Of a DNA stretch of 64,000 bases, positions 23,269-38,166 are shown one piece after another. Source of the stretch: Basidiobolus meristosporus CBS 931.73 (lineage: Eukaryota; Basidiobolomycota; Basidiobolomycetes; Basidiobolales; Basidiobolaceae); the NCBI GenBank assembly GCA_002104905.1, contig MCFE01000040.1, forward strand, positions 124,001 to 188,000, in the 5' to 3' direction. The first letter of the stretch is position 1. Each line of letters starts with the position of its first letter. Both the position numbers and the translations under genes were made by a program. Under the pieces are notes generated by a model. It did not search any database. It worked only from the letters and a program-made list of their open reading frames with translations, and was not told the origin of the DNA.

Positions 23269-26028
23269 GTTTTCTTTCGAATTTCTATGTGACTCGGTGA
23301 AGTGAAAGGAGTACTGGAGGTAAAGCTCTGATAGTTAGCTATGGACTTGCTACGTTGGAGCTAGAAACACAAAGTTCAAGGTAAACTCACTCGAAATGCA
23401 CCTTTCTACTGCAAATCTTTCACCGCTCACTTTCAATCTATCTGTCAATTTTTTCCACCCATTATTCAAAAATTGATCAAGCCGGGGGGTTATATCACGT
23501 GACCTTAGGGATTTCCCATTCATTGCCCTGATAAATTCACGACGTTTCCCCAAACTTATGAAAATTTATATCGAAGCAGAGTCAAATCTAATGGATACTC
23601 CAACAATTTCCTTCTTGGATTGGAGCCTGGGGATGAGAATTTAACCAGGAATTAATCACCATTAGTAACCCAGTTTAATTTTTTGGCTTTACCATAGCGA
23701 TATGTTCAAAACTGCTGGGAGTCAAGAGCGCTACTATGTTGACTTGATGCTGCCAACTTAGTACGCTTACCTCGAAATATCTCGAGAGACGCAGGTTAAA
23801 TCGACCAGCCGAATCCCCCATTCGGATTGAGCTCTAAGTCACAAGTGGTTTTAGAAGTTGGTGTATTCAAATGATGGTGAGTTCGGTCGATATGCCGAAG
23901 TTGAGTTTTCCGAAGGTTATGTTCTGACAAAGGGAAGTCTATTTCGCTCAACCGTGGCCCCTACGTCATGACATGAGGTGGGCTTCATATCTTGGACAGA
24001 GCAATAAACCGTTCTCAGAGGCCAGCTGTCCCCAAGTCGACAATACCCGGCCGCCCAACGATTTCGAAATCACGCAAGTCCCCTCTACAACCATCCACCG
24101 GATCGAAATATAAAACATGGCCAAACGTATGCCAAAGTGGAGATATGAAGAGTTAGTGGGCTTTTCTGACCACATCCCCGGACAATAAACCTAGTAATTT
24201 GCTGAGCCACTCGCGATATCTTCACAGACCCTCACCAGCCAAGGTATTCCCAGGGAAGCAACGGTACCCGGGTAGCTCCGAACGCTGAGACATTACCAAG
24301 AAAGCCATGTTCCCATGCAGGCTCGGTAGCAAAACCGTGGCTCAGAACAGCTATTCCCAATGCACAGGCTGATACGAAAGTTACACTGGCTAGATCGAAC
24401 ATGCCACAATACTGAAATTGTCAGCGATGAGTGGGGATTGATTTTGAATCAGCTCTTCTGCGCAAGGACGCACTGGGTTTGCAGTTGCTTTTTCGGATTG
24501 GGGCTTTTACTTGTGGGTGACCCAGCAGGGAAACCTTTGAAACATCGTTGTCATGAGGCCCAACAAATCGAGTGGTGCATGGTCAGATATGGCGGCAGAG
24601 TCCGGATATAGCTAACAATCTAATATAATAGGCCTCCGTTGATTTCTGTCTGAAGTGCTGGGATTCGGTCATATGAATCGGTGGCGAGTGCTCTCCCAGA
24701 GCCAAAAACTCACCCAGGGCGATTCCGCAAACCAACTCTAAATCCTAAAACCAGAGGTTTCATATCGCCATCAACATCGTTGGCCCATGGGTGGGGAATC
24801 TTACCCAAGAACAGTGATCTGTCTGAGTTGCTTGTACTGTACAGAGGTCAGCTTGGCTCGCAGTCCAGCCAAACATAGCTCACAAGCATGTAGGCTATGG
24901 ACAGGAGTTCACAAATAAATGGCGAATCCCACTGTGATCCTATCAGCACACTCCGTCTGCAGTGGTAAATCTGTATTCTAGGCTGAGGACGATTACCCAG
25001 ACACTGGTTCACTTGCTATGCAAGTATCTGAGTTCTCCAACCAGATGTAAGTTCTTTGATTGCTGCTCTGTAACATCAGGTTGGCGTCTAGTTGGCTAAT
25101 TCTTATTCTATTAACATGGTCATTTGAACCATCAATAACCTATTATATCCACCCTCACGAATCCAATAGACTGGATCCATAACCCTTAGCGGTATTCACG
25201 CGTTCAGCCCTGCATTGCACCATCCCACACCGCCACTGACCAAACACACGATGCATACAATCTGCTCTGGGAAGATAAGAATGGCAACCGAAAGCCCGAA
25301 TTCGGTATATTCTCTTGCCATCCTTTCGGAGTCTGCCAGCGGTTTCCAGATTTCGATTAACGTTTCAAGGGCTACCGAGTAGTTTACTAGTAACTGAGTT
25401 CGGACGAACGAGTATGGAAACTGGCCCAAAGTAGGCAAGATCGTTTTGGAAATCCATCGAAAAATCACTCTAAGCCTCCTTGGATACGACGAACGCGATC
25501 TAGAAGCCAGTGGAGAGCCATCATTTCCGTCAACCTCAGCTTGATGTTCGCGCTACCATGGAATTCTAGATTCGGGCCATGCTGCCAACACACTCTGGCT
25601 ATCTCTTCGCCATTTATGGTCTCCATGCTGGTGTACCAAATCCATTTCTCACCCGCACCTCTTGGATTAAGCATTTTTATTGATTTTCTCAGGGATTCTA
25701 TCGAGTTGAAGGGAACAGTCAGTTCTTACACATATTTCAATTTGATTGTCATATTCTACTAATATAATGCCATTAAGCTCAATTAATACTAATGCAATAT
25801 AATATGTACATGATGAGCAACTTGGTGGGTTTCGGGATGAAGGAAGGGTGCTGCTATGTCAGATGAATAGCACCGATGCGACAATATAGGTCGGGAACTT
25901 GGAGGCCAACCCATATGAAATGCAATGTATATAGTCACATGCAATAGGTGCTACAGAGATGTTCAGAGGTTGAATCAACGGTGTCATCAAGCACGTAGCA
26001 GGCTAAATGACAACCTCTACGATCAACT
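23269..26028. other. Gene-poor interval with unassigned open frames
   Basis: The first few hundred bases are the bL28m promoter. On the minus strand an ATG frame at 25674-25465 (69 codons, containing ALHWLLDRVRR) is followed at once by another at 25468-25196. Together they look like a decayed or unrecognised gene, but I can neither join them nor name a family. Plus-strand frames at 24360-24611 and 24681-24878 are similarly uninformative. Confidence 0.4.
23495..23502. promoter_or_regulatory. TCACGTGA palindrome (E-box) upstream of bL28m
   Basis: A perfect 8 bp palindrome about 227 bp upstream of the bL28m start. It is identical to the one upstream of RGP1 at 19615 and is a candidate bHLH-zip (Cbf1-like) site. 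Confidence 0.35.
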
Positions 26029-26730
26029 CTACATCGGGGGCCGAGGGTCGGTGGTGGGCCCAGGTGCTTGCGGATCCTCCGGTGGATGGTAGAGTAGATG
26101 ACGATGGAGGTGCTCCATACGGTCAAACTTCATGTTGCATCCAAGTACTTGACAAGGATATATTGTGGAGGAAGTGGTCCATGGATTATATGAATATGTA
26201 ACAGATGTGAATGAGAGTTCCTCTAAGCTCGGGAGGGACGGCACCAATTGCCCGTGCGCCCCAGGACTGGATAGTGAAGGAAGTGGCCGCTCATCCATGT
26301 TAAATATCGAGCGTATACTAGGCAAAGTTGGGCTGGTCACCATCGGAGTGCTGGCATTGGGCGCCTGTGAGTTGCCCAGGTCGGTTTGTATATGGAGTTG
26401 ACCCTTGTTCGCTTGTGTGGTGGCGACAGGATCGCGAACGCGATTGTATTTAGGAGGCTTTTCGGTAGCAGTGGGTGAAGCCGGCTCTCTCTTGCGCTTC
26501 ACATGATCACTGAGGGAGCTACTGCGCACATGCGGAAGGCCGCCTTGAGAATGCGAAAGGCATGTTTCACAATACTCTGAATCACAACGTGAAAAGGTGT
26601 TCATGTGATGCTCTAATACGTGCCTTTTCACCAGATCGTAGGCTCTAAACTTACAACTACAATTTCCGAACGGACACGAATACCAAGTGTCGGGGATTTG
26701 GCGGGGATGAACTTTATCAGCAACTTGCAT
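26029..26730 (-). CDS. Small protein with two C2H2 zinc fingers (233 aa)
   Basis: Finger 1, about residues 15-40 (CPFGNC...KRHVLEHH), and finger 2, about 207-229 (CQVLGC...HRHLLYH), both have C-x4-C spacing with twelve residues to the first His, the longer-loop form seen in several fungal regulators. Between them lies a Ser/Pro/Thr-rich, presumably disordered, stretch with a basic KRKRE patch. The open frame extends upstream to 26844, but only with a TTG; the first ATG is at 26730 (MQVADKV), which I chose. The two fingers at opposite ends are not arranged as a tandem DNA-binding array, so a DNA-binding or protein-binding role is equally possible. No orthologue is recognised. Confidence 0.7.
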   Translation of the reverse strand: MQVADKVHPRQIPDTWYSCPFGNCSCKFRAYDLVKRHVLEHHMNTFSRCDSEYCETCLSHSQGGLPHVRSSSLSDHVKRKREPASPTATEKPPKYNRVRDPVATTQANKGQLHIQTDLGNSQAPNASTPMVTSPTLPSIRSIFNMDERPLPSLSSPGAHGQLVPSLPSLEELSFTSVTYSYNPWTTSSTIYPCQVLGCNMKFDRMEHLHRHLLYHPPEDPQAPGPTTDPRPPM

Positions 26731-28451
26731 TTTCCGTGGAGTAGCGGTTCTGGTGTCCGAGGGTTTATGTGAATGGGTAAGGGAGGAAAAGGGAGATCTA
26801 AAAAACTTGCGGAAAACTGGTCGCGTAAGCGTTAGAAGCGACAAAAGAGTTCACCAAAAAAATAAAGAAATACCTGGTATGCTCGGAAGCTATGCGAAGT
26901 GGGTCTAATATGTATAAGGTTCACCAGTTTATATTCAATTAATAAAAATGATAGTACACGGTCTTAATGACTGAGCAAGTTACAGGTGAGCTTTCATCAC
27001 GGACAACCAATTCTTATATACTTAGCAGGTAGATCTCCTGAGTCCCGTCGATTGCCCCGGGGTAAGAAATCAAGGATTTGTTTGACCTCATATTAGGGTG
27101 AAAGGATGTGCACAATTGAATGGAGTTGCAAAGAAGGCCATCGTAAAAATATAATTCCAGCAACCTCAACACCTCCAATCATGAAAACTAAGGCTTGGAC
27201 TAAAAAGATCTGGATCCCGAATAATCCACAATGAAAGGGAGACTCTCACCCTATATTGGTTGATTGGTGAAGCTCGATTTTCTCGGAACTCAAGTCAAAA
27301 AACATCATATATGAAAGGCATGCCAATACCAGGGCCGATACCAGGAGGTTGATAAATCTGGGTATTTTCCGATAACAAATATACGCGTCTTCAAAGTATC
27401 ATTCATAGCAATCGTCACCACTGCGATGATGGCGGATTCCAGCTGCTTCGTCACATTACACAAATATAGGTCCCCCTCCAGTTACTGATAACGTGTCTGT
27501 GAAAATTATTCGGATTCCACGTCAAATATGCCAACCGTTCTCTTGCTTGTTTGCACATTGCACAAGACAGTCACAGCTGAATGGGTGAGCCGCTTTATTC
27601 GATTATACCGATTTTGGTTGTGACCTAGGCACAGGAAGATCAGTGTAACCATATTGGTCAGATATTTTTTTCAGAGCTCATGTCGTATTTAGTAACGGTT
27701 TGACACAGCCGCCGATACTGTAGCGTTTTGTTTGGTACGATGAGAGAGGATATTCTCATGGATGAGGCCGGCGCGAATATCGACAGTAAATCCAAGTCCC
27801 AAACCGGCATCTTATGATGAAGCAACCTCGCTGCTGGAGTAATATGTACCTGTAAATTTGCAAAGTCCAGGTAAACCATTCTGTTCAATTTGTTCAACCG
27901 AACGATTTACAGGACATATGACAATGCAATCGCAAATACAGACTTGTTTGACATTAATATCGTTAAGGTTTCAGAACAAAATTAAAAACCAAGCTATATT
28001 AGTACGAGATTAGGTAAACTAACAGGTATGATAAATGTGTGATTAGCGGGCACATTAGTCCTTACACTCTCGCAGTTGCACCGATAAAGCGGAGTGTTAC
28101 CAAGGTGACGTTGCCACTAGCTTCAATTACCTTTAATAGAGTGGCAATGTAAATACACGAATATTAAGGATCAAATCCTCGGATAAAGCTACTTGGCATA
28201 GCCATATTAGATGATGGAAGTATAGATAGCGCTAATGGTTCTGGTGATGTAACGGTGGACGGAGTTAGGTGTGTGCATATTTTAAGGGGTGTCGTAGAGT
28301 CAAGAGACAAAAAATACTATAAAGCGGTAGAGATTAAATATCGCTGATCTAATACGGCCAAGTCTTAGATAATTCAGTATTGTTACTTGAACTGGATCGG
28401 TCTCTACTCACTCGTGGTTTTAAGCACGTATTTGACTGCTCAAGCGTGCCG
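26731..28451. other. Intergenic region without a clear gene
   Basis: It is AT-rich. One minus-strand frame at 27897-27658 has no proper ATG start at its end and no known motif. It contains the C2H2 gene promoter on the left and the 3' flank of the HECT gene on the right. Confidence 0.45.
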
Positions 28452-31754
<3,303 letters not shown>

Positions 31755-32453
31755 CCTTTATGTGCTATATTTTGGTAAGCTAAAGCGAAAAGCCTTCGAC
31801 AAATATGAAGCGTGACGAGCAAAGTAGACGCTTGTTATAGGTGCAGAGTTGGATTGAACGGTGAGAGACCGGAGCCTAGTGGAAATACCTAAATATCATG
31901 ATAATACAGGAATAAAAGTTTTGTTTGCGCATAGAGTAAAATTCCGACTTGATGGAAATCAGGGAATCGTCATCTCTATACACATCTTCATCATCCCTTA
32001 GCTATGGGGTATTGGTATTAGGTGTTAGAGCGGCTTTACTGATTTTGAAACTTCGGTGTCGCAAGAAATGAACTGTCATGGTGTGTGATAAATTCCCCAT
32101 GTGAAACTACCGACATGCGTTATTTTAGGTTATAGGTTAAAACGTATCCAATGTTGAAATGCGTCGGAGGAAATCGATGTTTGAATCCATTTAGAGGCGG
32201 AGATAAGTCCGAAGCCGTTTTAGGGTTAGCCCGTACGGTTCATGTGCTCTACTGCCTTCCTATATTGGTGAGCATTGATCCACCAGGGAGATTACCATCC
32301 ATCTGATTAAACCTGCCAAATAATCATATCTAATTGCCATTATGACTCGGCATCAAAGATATCTATGAGATTAAATTGAGATCATCAACACCAATATATC
32401 CTTTTATAAGTGCATCTCTGGCTTCGAAAGCCGAGCCGTCTCTTAGAAATCCC
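31755..32453. other. Divergent promoter region
   Basis: It lies between the minus-strand HECT gene and a plus-strand small gene. It has no gene of its own. A TTTATAA element at about 32402-32408 lies 45-50 bp before the ATG of the plus-strand gene and is a candidate TATA box. Confidence 0.4.
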
Positions 32454-32894
32454 ATGTCACTGTACTTATCCTTTGTATCTACTCTGCGCAAGGGAAGCCT
32501 TAGATCCCCCGTCCAGTTGGTGTGTCGCATGTCATCCACCACCACCCAACAAAAGCTCCATGAAGCGCAAGAAGAATACCGAAAGGTAGCCAGTAAACTG
32601 GCTAAGCAAATAGGCGCCTCTCCCAACGACGAGCTTATTGAGCGCCTCGAAATCGACCTTGCGATTGCTCGCCAGAAGGTTAAGCGTTTTCAACTTTTGG
32701 CCGACAAAGCCTCCCCCAAAGAAGAGACGCGCGGTAGTCTCAACGCTCGCGAGTTTCTGGTTGCTAGTTTAAGTGGCGAGATATCTCCCGAAATGGTGAA
32801 GAATGTGCAGGAAAAGATTCCTGATGTCAAGATAACCCCCACCTACACTAACCTGAAGGATATTGCCAAGGGCTTATCGCAGGAGGTGAAATGA
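32454..32894 (+). CDS. Small unassigned protein, probable mitochondrial presequence (146 aa)
   Basis: The first 25 residues (MSLYLSFVSTLRKGSLRSP...) are rich in Arg, Ser and Leu without acids, like a mitochondrial targeting sequence. A second ATG at 32529 (MSSTTTQQ) would give a 121-aa form without it. Residues ~30-95 form a long charged helix with heptad character (KLHEAQEEYRKVASKLAKQ, then ERLEIDLAIARQKVKRFQLL), a likely coiled coil. The C-terminus ends with a GEISPEMVKNVQEK segment. I do not recognise the family. The frame extends upstream to 32376 only through a TTG. It is intronless and convergent with the SWF1-like gene. Confidence 0.6.
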   Translation: MSLYLSFVSTLRKGSLRSPVQLVCRMSSTTTQQKLHEAQEEYRKVASKLAKQIGASPNDELIERLEIDLAIARQKVKRFQLLADKASPKEETRGSLNAREFLVASLSGEISPEMVKNVQEKIPDVKITPTYTNLKDIAKGLSQEVK

Positions 32895-33112
32895 TCGGCC
32901 TATCCATTAATCACCATCAGTCCAATATTTATTAAACTATCGTAATACACTATGCTTTGATCTGAGAACTCTGGTTTGATGTACGTGCACCAGAGCAAGT
33001 TGCTTTACAAAGCCGAGGAAACCCTGCTTGGAGCCAATGGTTACCAAGTGAGTGTTGGGGTGGTCTTTCTGTGTGGGATATGGATATTTATTGAGAATTC
33101 ACGAACATCAGG

Positions 33113-34659
33113 CTACACTGTTCGCTCTGGTGCTATGAATTTCCATAGATTTTTCAATCGACCTTCATTGTAGATGTTGGAAACTTGGTCGAAATGCAAC
33201 ACTTGTGACATCTCGTTCTCCGTAGACGCCTGGGATTTCATAAAGAGACGCCCTTCATCAACTGCCTCCTTGATGTCTTCCCATTTAAATGATTCATTGG
33301 TTGTAGTGCCATCGGACAAAGTGTATAGATGGGCCAGGAGGAAGACACTAACGATGATGGCACACAGCACGGCAAAAATCCCCAAAGCTCCCAGGTGGAC
33401 GTTTTCGTTGATTACCATCTGAAGTGAAAAGTATCAGCTCTGTGTAGAGAAGATGATCGTCATGCACAAACACTCACCGTTAGTGCTTTGAACAGTGTAA
33501 ATTGTACCGGCTTCTTTGTTTCTGCGTCCCAATACCAGATGTGCAAAAGATTTTGCCTCGTAATTTCCCCAAACAGAATCTTTGCTATAATGACAGTGGC
33601 ATATATACAGGTAACGGCGGTAGAGAGTAAAAAGGCTATAAAGTAGCGATGGTTGTTTAGCCCAACACAATTGTTCACCCATATACCTAGCGAGCTTGTG
33701 AGTGAGATGGAGGTTTAACCAGATGGTGGCTTAAGAAACCTACAGTGGTGGTCGGATCTAGCAATACACGCTTTGCACATCGAGCAGTGCTTCGATCGAG
33801 CAGGCCTAATGGGAATAGACAGCTTAGTAAGTAATCATCTCTGATGTCCATATTTTCCTTGATACACACTTTTGAAAGCTACATGTTGTGCAGATTTTCG
33901 GCTTGAAGATGATGTAGTCATATTCGTACATCTTGCAAGCACTCTGAAGATTACCCTCATTTATAATGCCCGGGTTACTGAAGGAGATCAAGGCAAAAGT
34001 CAAGTACGTGGCAAAAACCACCGGTGGGATGAAATATCTAGAGAACGCGATATTTTAAATCTCAGTGTTTTGCAAGTGGTGCGTTCAAAGCAATCTTCTA
34101 CCTGTGGATTTCACTTGCATACGGGCCTGGAATCTTTGGCCATCCGTCTTTGAAAAAGACATACACACCAACCGTAAGAAGAGCCAAATAGAGGATCTGT
34201 CGGATTTTGGTTATTGACAAGAAACGAAATTCTGAAATTGGATTGGCGTTACTTGTACTAACGGATTGGCCTCAAATGCTACGTACGAGAATATCTTCAC
34301 TAAGAATCCGTACAATCTACGGCCTAATAGCCTTTTAATCCCATCTCTATGCGGAAAGTGTGTGCATCTGCGTTAGAAGTCCAGAAACAACTTATAAATG
34401 CAAGCACGTAGATCTACTGACTGAAGGATGTCTAGAAAATCCTCTGTCAAAAATTGATGCAAACGAGCTACCCAAGTATTTCTGAAAAATGTGCCGTTTA
34501 GAAACTAAGAAAAACTTGTCGAAATAGAAAGTATGACTGCAATTATATGTACCTAAACCTTTGGGACGGTCCTAGGAGCATCAAACAGACAAATAGGACA
34601 AGAGCCACTATGGCTATAATAAGAAGTACTAGGCCCTTTGAGAAGATAGTTGAGTGCAT
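33113..34659 (-). CDS. SWF1: SWF1-like DHHC palmitoyltransferase (8 exons, 364 aa)
   Basis: This integral membrane enzyme attaches palmitate to cysteines next to membrane anchors; in yeast Swf1 modifies SNAREs. Exons on the minus strand: 34659-34559, 34481-34422, 34346-34253, 34196-34102, 34037-33870, 33805-33744, 33686-33478 and 33418-33113. Transmembrane segments are visible near residues 8-30, at [15 protein letters not shown], at [14 protein letters not shown], and as two after the Cys-rich domain. The zinc-binding core runs ICTTC...[27 protein letters not shown], with DHHC at 191-194. Isoleucine after the DHHC cysteine (HHCIW), the TTNESFKW segment and the C-terminal [11 protein letters not shown] all match the Swf1 subfamily. 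The very short exons around the DHHC core are supported by phase and motif continuity. Confidence 0.9.
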
Positions 34660-34988
34660 ATGAAGTACTTTGAACAAAGGTAAAGATGTATACCATAAGT
34701 TGAAGGATCAGTTGTCAAGATGCGTTACTTTTCACCATATACCCCAACTTACTCCGAAGTTAGGTGTTCACTCGAGCTTACTCAAAAATTACTCCCAAAA
34801 TTTATAGAATCACCGCCCTTGACACAAATTGCATGTGATGTCAAGTGAAGTCACATCATGGGAATTACATACAACTTTACTGCAATATATTTGATAGGAA
34901 GCCCAAGACATATGCGTTAAATAGTTGAAACAAATCTTCAATAAGTGTACGTTTAGCAGAATACGTTTTCAAATTACAAGTAGTCAAT
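34660..34988. other. Short tandem intergenic region
   Basis: It lies between the 3' end of the PARP-finger gene and the start of the SWF1-like gene, both on the minus strand, so it holds a terminator and a promoter. It is AT-rich. A TGATGT..ACATCA imperfect inverted repeat lies near 34837-34858. No gene is seen. Confidence 0.4.
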
Positions 34989-35725
34989 TCATTCAGATTC
35001 ACTCTCGGAGTTGCTGGGGACAGGCGCTTTACGGGTGCGCCTTTTGGGTGCTGCATTCTTTGATTTCTTCTCAGTGGGTTTGGATTCTTCTTCACTATCG
35101 GACTTGGGAGCCTCCTTGGCTTTTTTGCCTCGCTTTTTTGGGGCTTCATCCTCGGCAGGTGCTGTATTTTTGGTTGCCCTGGAACGCTTCTTGGGCATCG
35201 GAGCATCCTTTTTAGCAGTTTCCTTTGGGTTGCTCTCTTGATCTTGATCCTCGTCGTCTTTATTGGGAAGGGACCTTGTGCGAACAGCTTCCTCCACTAT
35301 CTCCTTATCTTCAAAAAGAAGTTCTTCAAATCCATCCAAATTCTCTACCTCATCAATACTCTCCAAGATTTTGGGAGTAACACAGTTCCTAAAAAACTGA
35401 TTAACGCAAATCCGCAATTGCTACACAACATGCTCTTGGCTTTACCAATGCCTCCAGAAAGTTTGCTCCATTCCATTCCGTTCAGTAACTGAGCCCAAAC
35501 GTAATGCTCCTTTCTGATAGACAATATGTGAGAATCCCATCAACATAAATCAAGTGGTTAGCTTGGTCAACAACTTACAGGAATCACTTTATCTACACAG
35601 CTCTTTGGTCCTTTACATTTGGAGCGACCGCTACGAGCATACTAATTGAATTTTAGGGCAAATCAGAATGTATATTACCTACAAGAATGGCTTTCTAGTT
35701 TTCGTACCTCAACGACATAGGGCAT
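34989..35725 (-). CDS. PARP-type zinc-finger protein with basic/acidic tail (4 exons, 182 aa)
   Basis: Exons on the minus strand: 35725-35708 (only six codons), 35641-35579, 35513-35446 and 35388-34989. Residues 1-80 are a PARP-type finger: YARSGRSKCKGPKSC, then KGALRLGS, then FWRHWNCVTPKIL. The presumed zinc ligands are C15, C21, H49 and C52; the CKGPKSC spacing is the form seen in stand-alone fungal PARP-finger proteins. Such fingers bind DNA nicks and breaks. There is no PARP catalytic domain. Residues ~90-182 are a disordered tail of Lys/Arg runs (KKRSRATK, KKRGKKAK) mixed with acidic Ser/Glu, ending SNSESESE, typical of chromatin proteins. The cellular role is inferred as nuclear and DNA-binding. 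Confidence 0.85.
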
Positions 35726-36403
35726 CGTATTTATTTAGGCCAAGTGTATGAGGTTGTAAAGACCTACCAGGTCTCTTTTTGTTGGAATTTTGGCAGTTGA
35801 AAAGGGAACTTCATAGCAACCATTCCATTGGTCAAACAAAAGATTTTACTAGTCGAGAGAGCCAATAAATCTATTGAACTACATAGTGTAAACAACTTCA
35901 AGTATTTGTTTCCAACATTAGCATTAATTTATCGGTGACCTAACACACGATGTTGAGTCAGTAATCTCAAACATAACGTGTATGCTTGTTGTATGGATAT
36001 ATGTTGAGGGCACCAGATTAGCTAGCATTCAAACAGAACGAATCCCATTTGTTTTGATTGCTGACGCTAGCCGGATTTATGTTGGTAATGATGGTCGCTT
36101 CCAACAGACCGCGTAGTTCAAAACCTTCAAGCAACCAGTGCGCACAACTAACCATGGGTGATCTTTGAGAGCCGTTAGTCAACAGCTCATACTAATGTAA
36201 ATTGTGCAGTATCCGAAGAAATACGAGATGGCAGTGCATCCAGATCAGGCCAAATTTTATGGGCTGCCCCGGGTCCAATTGAATTTTCTGAGCCAACTGG
36301 AATTGAGGAGTAGCAATAAAGGATTTGCCAGTTGGTGAAAAACACTCCTTTCTCTTCTTTGAGTGCAGACGAGTTAGTTGACGCCAGTCAATTCAATATA
36401 ATA
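35726..36403. other. Divergent promoter region of PARP-finger and uL5 genes
   Basis: No gene is seen. It holds both promoters. The stretch next to uL5 includes a pyrimidine-rich CTCCTTTCTCTTCTTTG run around 36344-36362, as often found at ribosomal-protein gene transcription starts. Confidence 0.4.
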
Positions 36404-37091
36404 ATGGTGGGTTTTATCCGTTTAACATGATAATTCGACATTCGTTCATTGAAAACCAAATCAATCCAATCAACAGTAAAAAATGTATCTTAAAAGTTCG
36501 ACATGGCATCCATTCGTAATTTGACTAGATGGCTAACAACGTATATTCTCTATTCAGTCCTCTGAAGCTGCAACCACCTCCACAAACCCTATGCGCGAAT
36601 TGCGCATTGAAAAACTCGTTCTTAACATTTGTGTTGGCGAATCTGGTGATAGACTCACAAGAGCCGCCAAGGTTTTGGAGCAGCTAACTGGTCAAACCCC
36701 TGTTTACTCCAAAGCTCGCTACACTGTTCGTTCATTCAGCATTCGTCGTAACGAAAAGATTGCTGTTCACTGCACCGTTCGTGGCCCTAAGGCTGAGGAA
36801 ATTTTGGAACGTGGTTTAAAGGTTAAGGAGTATGAGCTCAAGAAGTCCAACTTCTCCTCTACCGGAAACTTCGGTTTCGGTATCCAGGAGCATATCGATT
36901 TGGGTATCAAGTACGATCCTTCTATCGGTATCTACGGTATGGACTTCTTTGTGGTTTTGGGCCGTCCCGGTTTCCGTGTCAGCCGTAGAAAGAGATGCCA
37001 AGCTAAGGTTGGTTTCTCTCATCGTGTCACCAAGGAGGAGACTATGAAGTGGTTCAAGCAAAAGTATGATGGTATCATCTTGAACAAATAA
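36404..37091 (+). CDS. RPL11: Cytosolic ribosomal protein uL5 (L11), 178 aa, start exon uncertain
   Basis: uL5 contacts 5S rRNA in the 60S central protuberance. The main exon, 36558-37091, encodes almost the full protein with textbook motifs: [73 protein letters not shown] and [16 protein letters not shown]. The residues before NPMRE read SSEAATTST, so I place the initiator as a lone ATG exon at 36404-36406, followed by a 151-nt intron and giving [10 protein letters not shown]. Two other starts also keep frame: an ATG at 36484 with a donor at GTAATTTG, or the ATG at 36504 (MASI) with a later acceptor. Codon use is much stronger (GGT, GTT, CGT, TCC) than in neighbours, as expected for a highly expressed gene. 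Confidence 0.9.
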
Positions 37092-38166
37092 ATTCACCTC
37101 TCTTACGCATATGATCTTCATTGCTAATACTATAAATAAAAGAGCTCATGCCACTGATATAGATATATCTTGATAAACCAATACAGAACAGACAATGTCC
37201 TTTAGGAACCATAGGGCTCCGGCGTACCTAGGTAGCCGATTTAATGCGCACCAGCTGGCTAATCCAGCGCAGTATAAATTATAATGTAGAGGCTCTAAAA
37301 ACGTCGACAGTGGATATGTTGGCGTCAGATAAGATGTAGTCAGCTGAGTAGCTCACAATCCGAAACGATGTCTGTCGCAAGATTGCTGATGTGTACGAGG
37401 TAACAAAATCCCGAAAGCCCTACAAAAGCTGGGCCGGTCTTGTACATCACCAGTGTAAATGTGTGTCATTTCCTATTGCTACGTATCCAATGTTATTTGA
37501 TTACTGATGTCACAGACAATGATAATGTTTGATTTTATTCGCATTGGAACGCTTGAATCATGTATTCTCCTGACTACCTGTGGGAAGTCCGACGCTTTAT
37601 GGATACTGAAGGACTCAATTTTTGCTGTCAACCACATACATGTCAATGCCCAGTCCGTAAGTGGAATACAAAAATTCCATGATATCCAGGAAGGATATTT
37701 GTTTCATTCACATGAGCTTAGGTTGTTCTGCTGAATGACCGAGTGGACTTAAAAGAATAAATATGACTCGAACTTGGATTTATTGAGTAAGTGGTGGCGA
37801 CTTTGCCATGATTTCCAAAATATCCTGTGCAACTATACGGCCATTGTTTATGGGCCACTGACTACACAAATACCACTTTCATATGCAAATACTGTTGAGT
37901 TGTAATGAGTTCATGTGCATTGCTCGGTGCTGATTGGCTCGCAGCAGTTTGAATCACCAAACTAATATCACCTAGATTCAATTCTCTGAATCCAACAAGT
38001 AAAAAGCAGATTGGGATGCTTTCCAATAGTTACTTTTACATATTCCAGGACTGTTCCTTCCCTTAATTGCGCGAAGCTCAATAGTCAAAGTTACCTGTGG
38101 GTCTCTTGTATCTCTGAAGCATTCCTCCTGATTTTAGATTACCCTCTGAATCGATCAATTTATACC
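37092..38166. other. Intergenic region, uL5 3' flank and ClpX promoter
   Basis: An AATAAA-like signal (CTATAAATAAAAG) occurs about 45 bp after the uL5 stop. A frame at 37507-37734 matches nothing. No other gene is seen. Confidence 0.45.

Noticed and set aside
26731-26844. 38-residue N-terminal extension of the C2H2 protein
   Set aside because: The frame opens with TTG, not ATG; the first ATG at 26730 is adequate and lies just before finger 1.
34837-34862. Imperfect inverted repeat TGATGT..ACATCA as a regulatory hairpin
   Set aside because: The stem is only six bases in AT-rich intergenic DNA; chance is a sufficient explanation.
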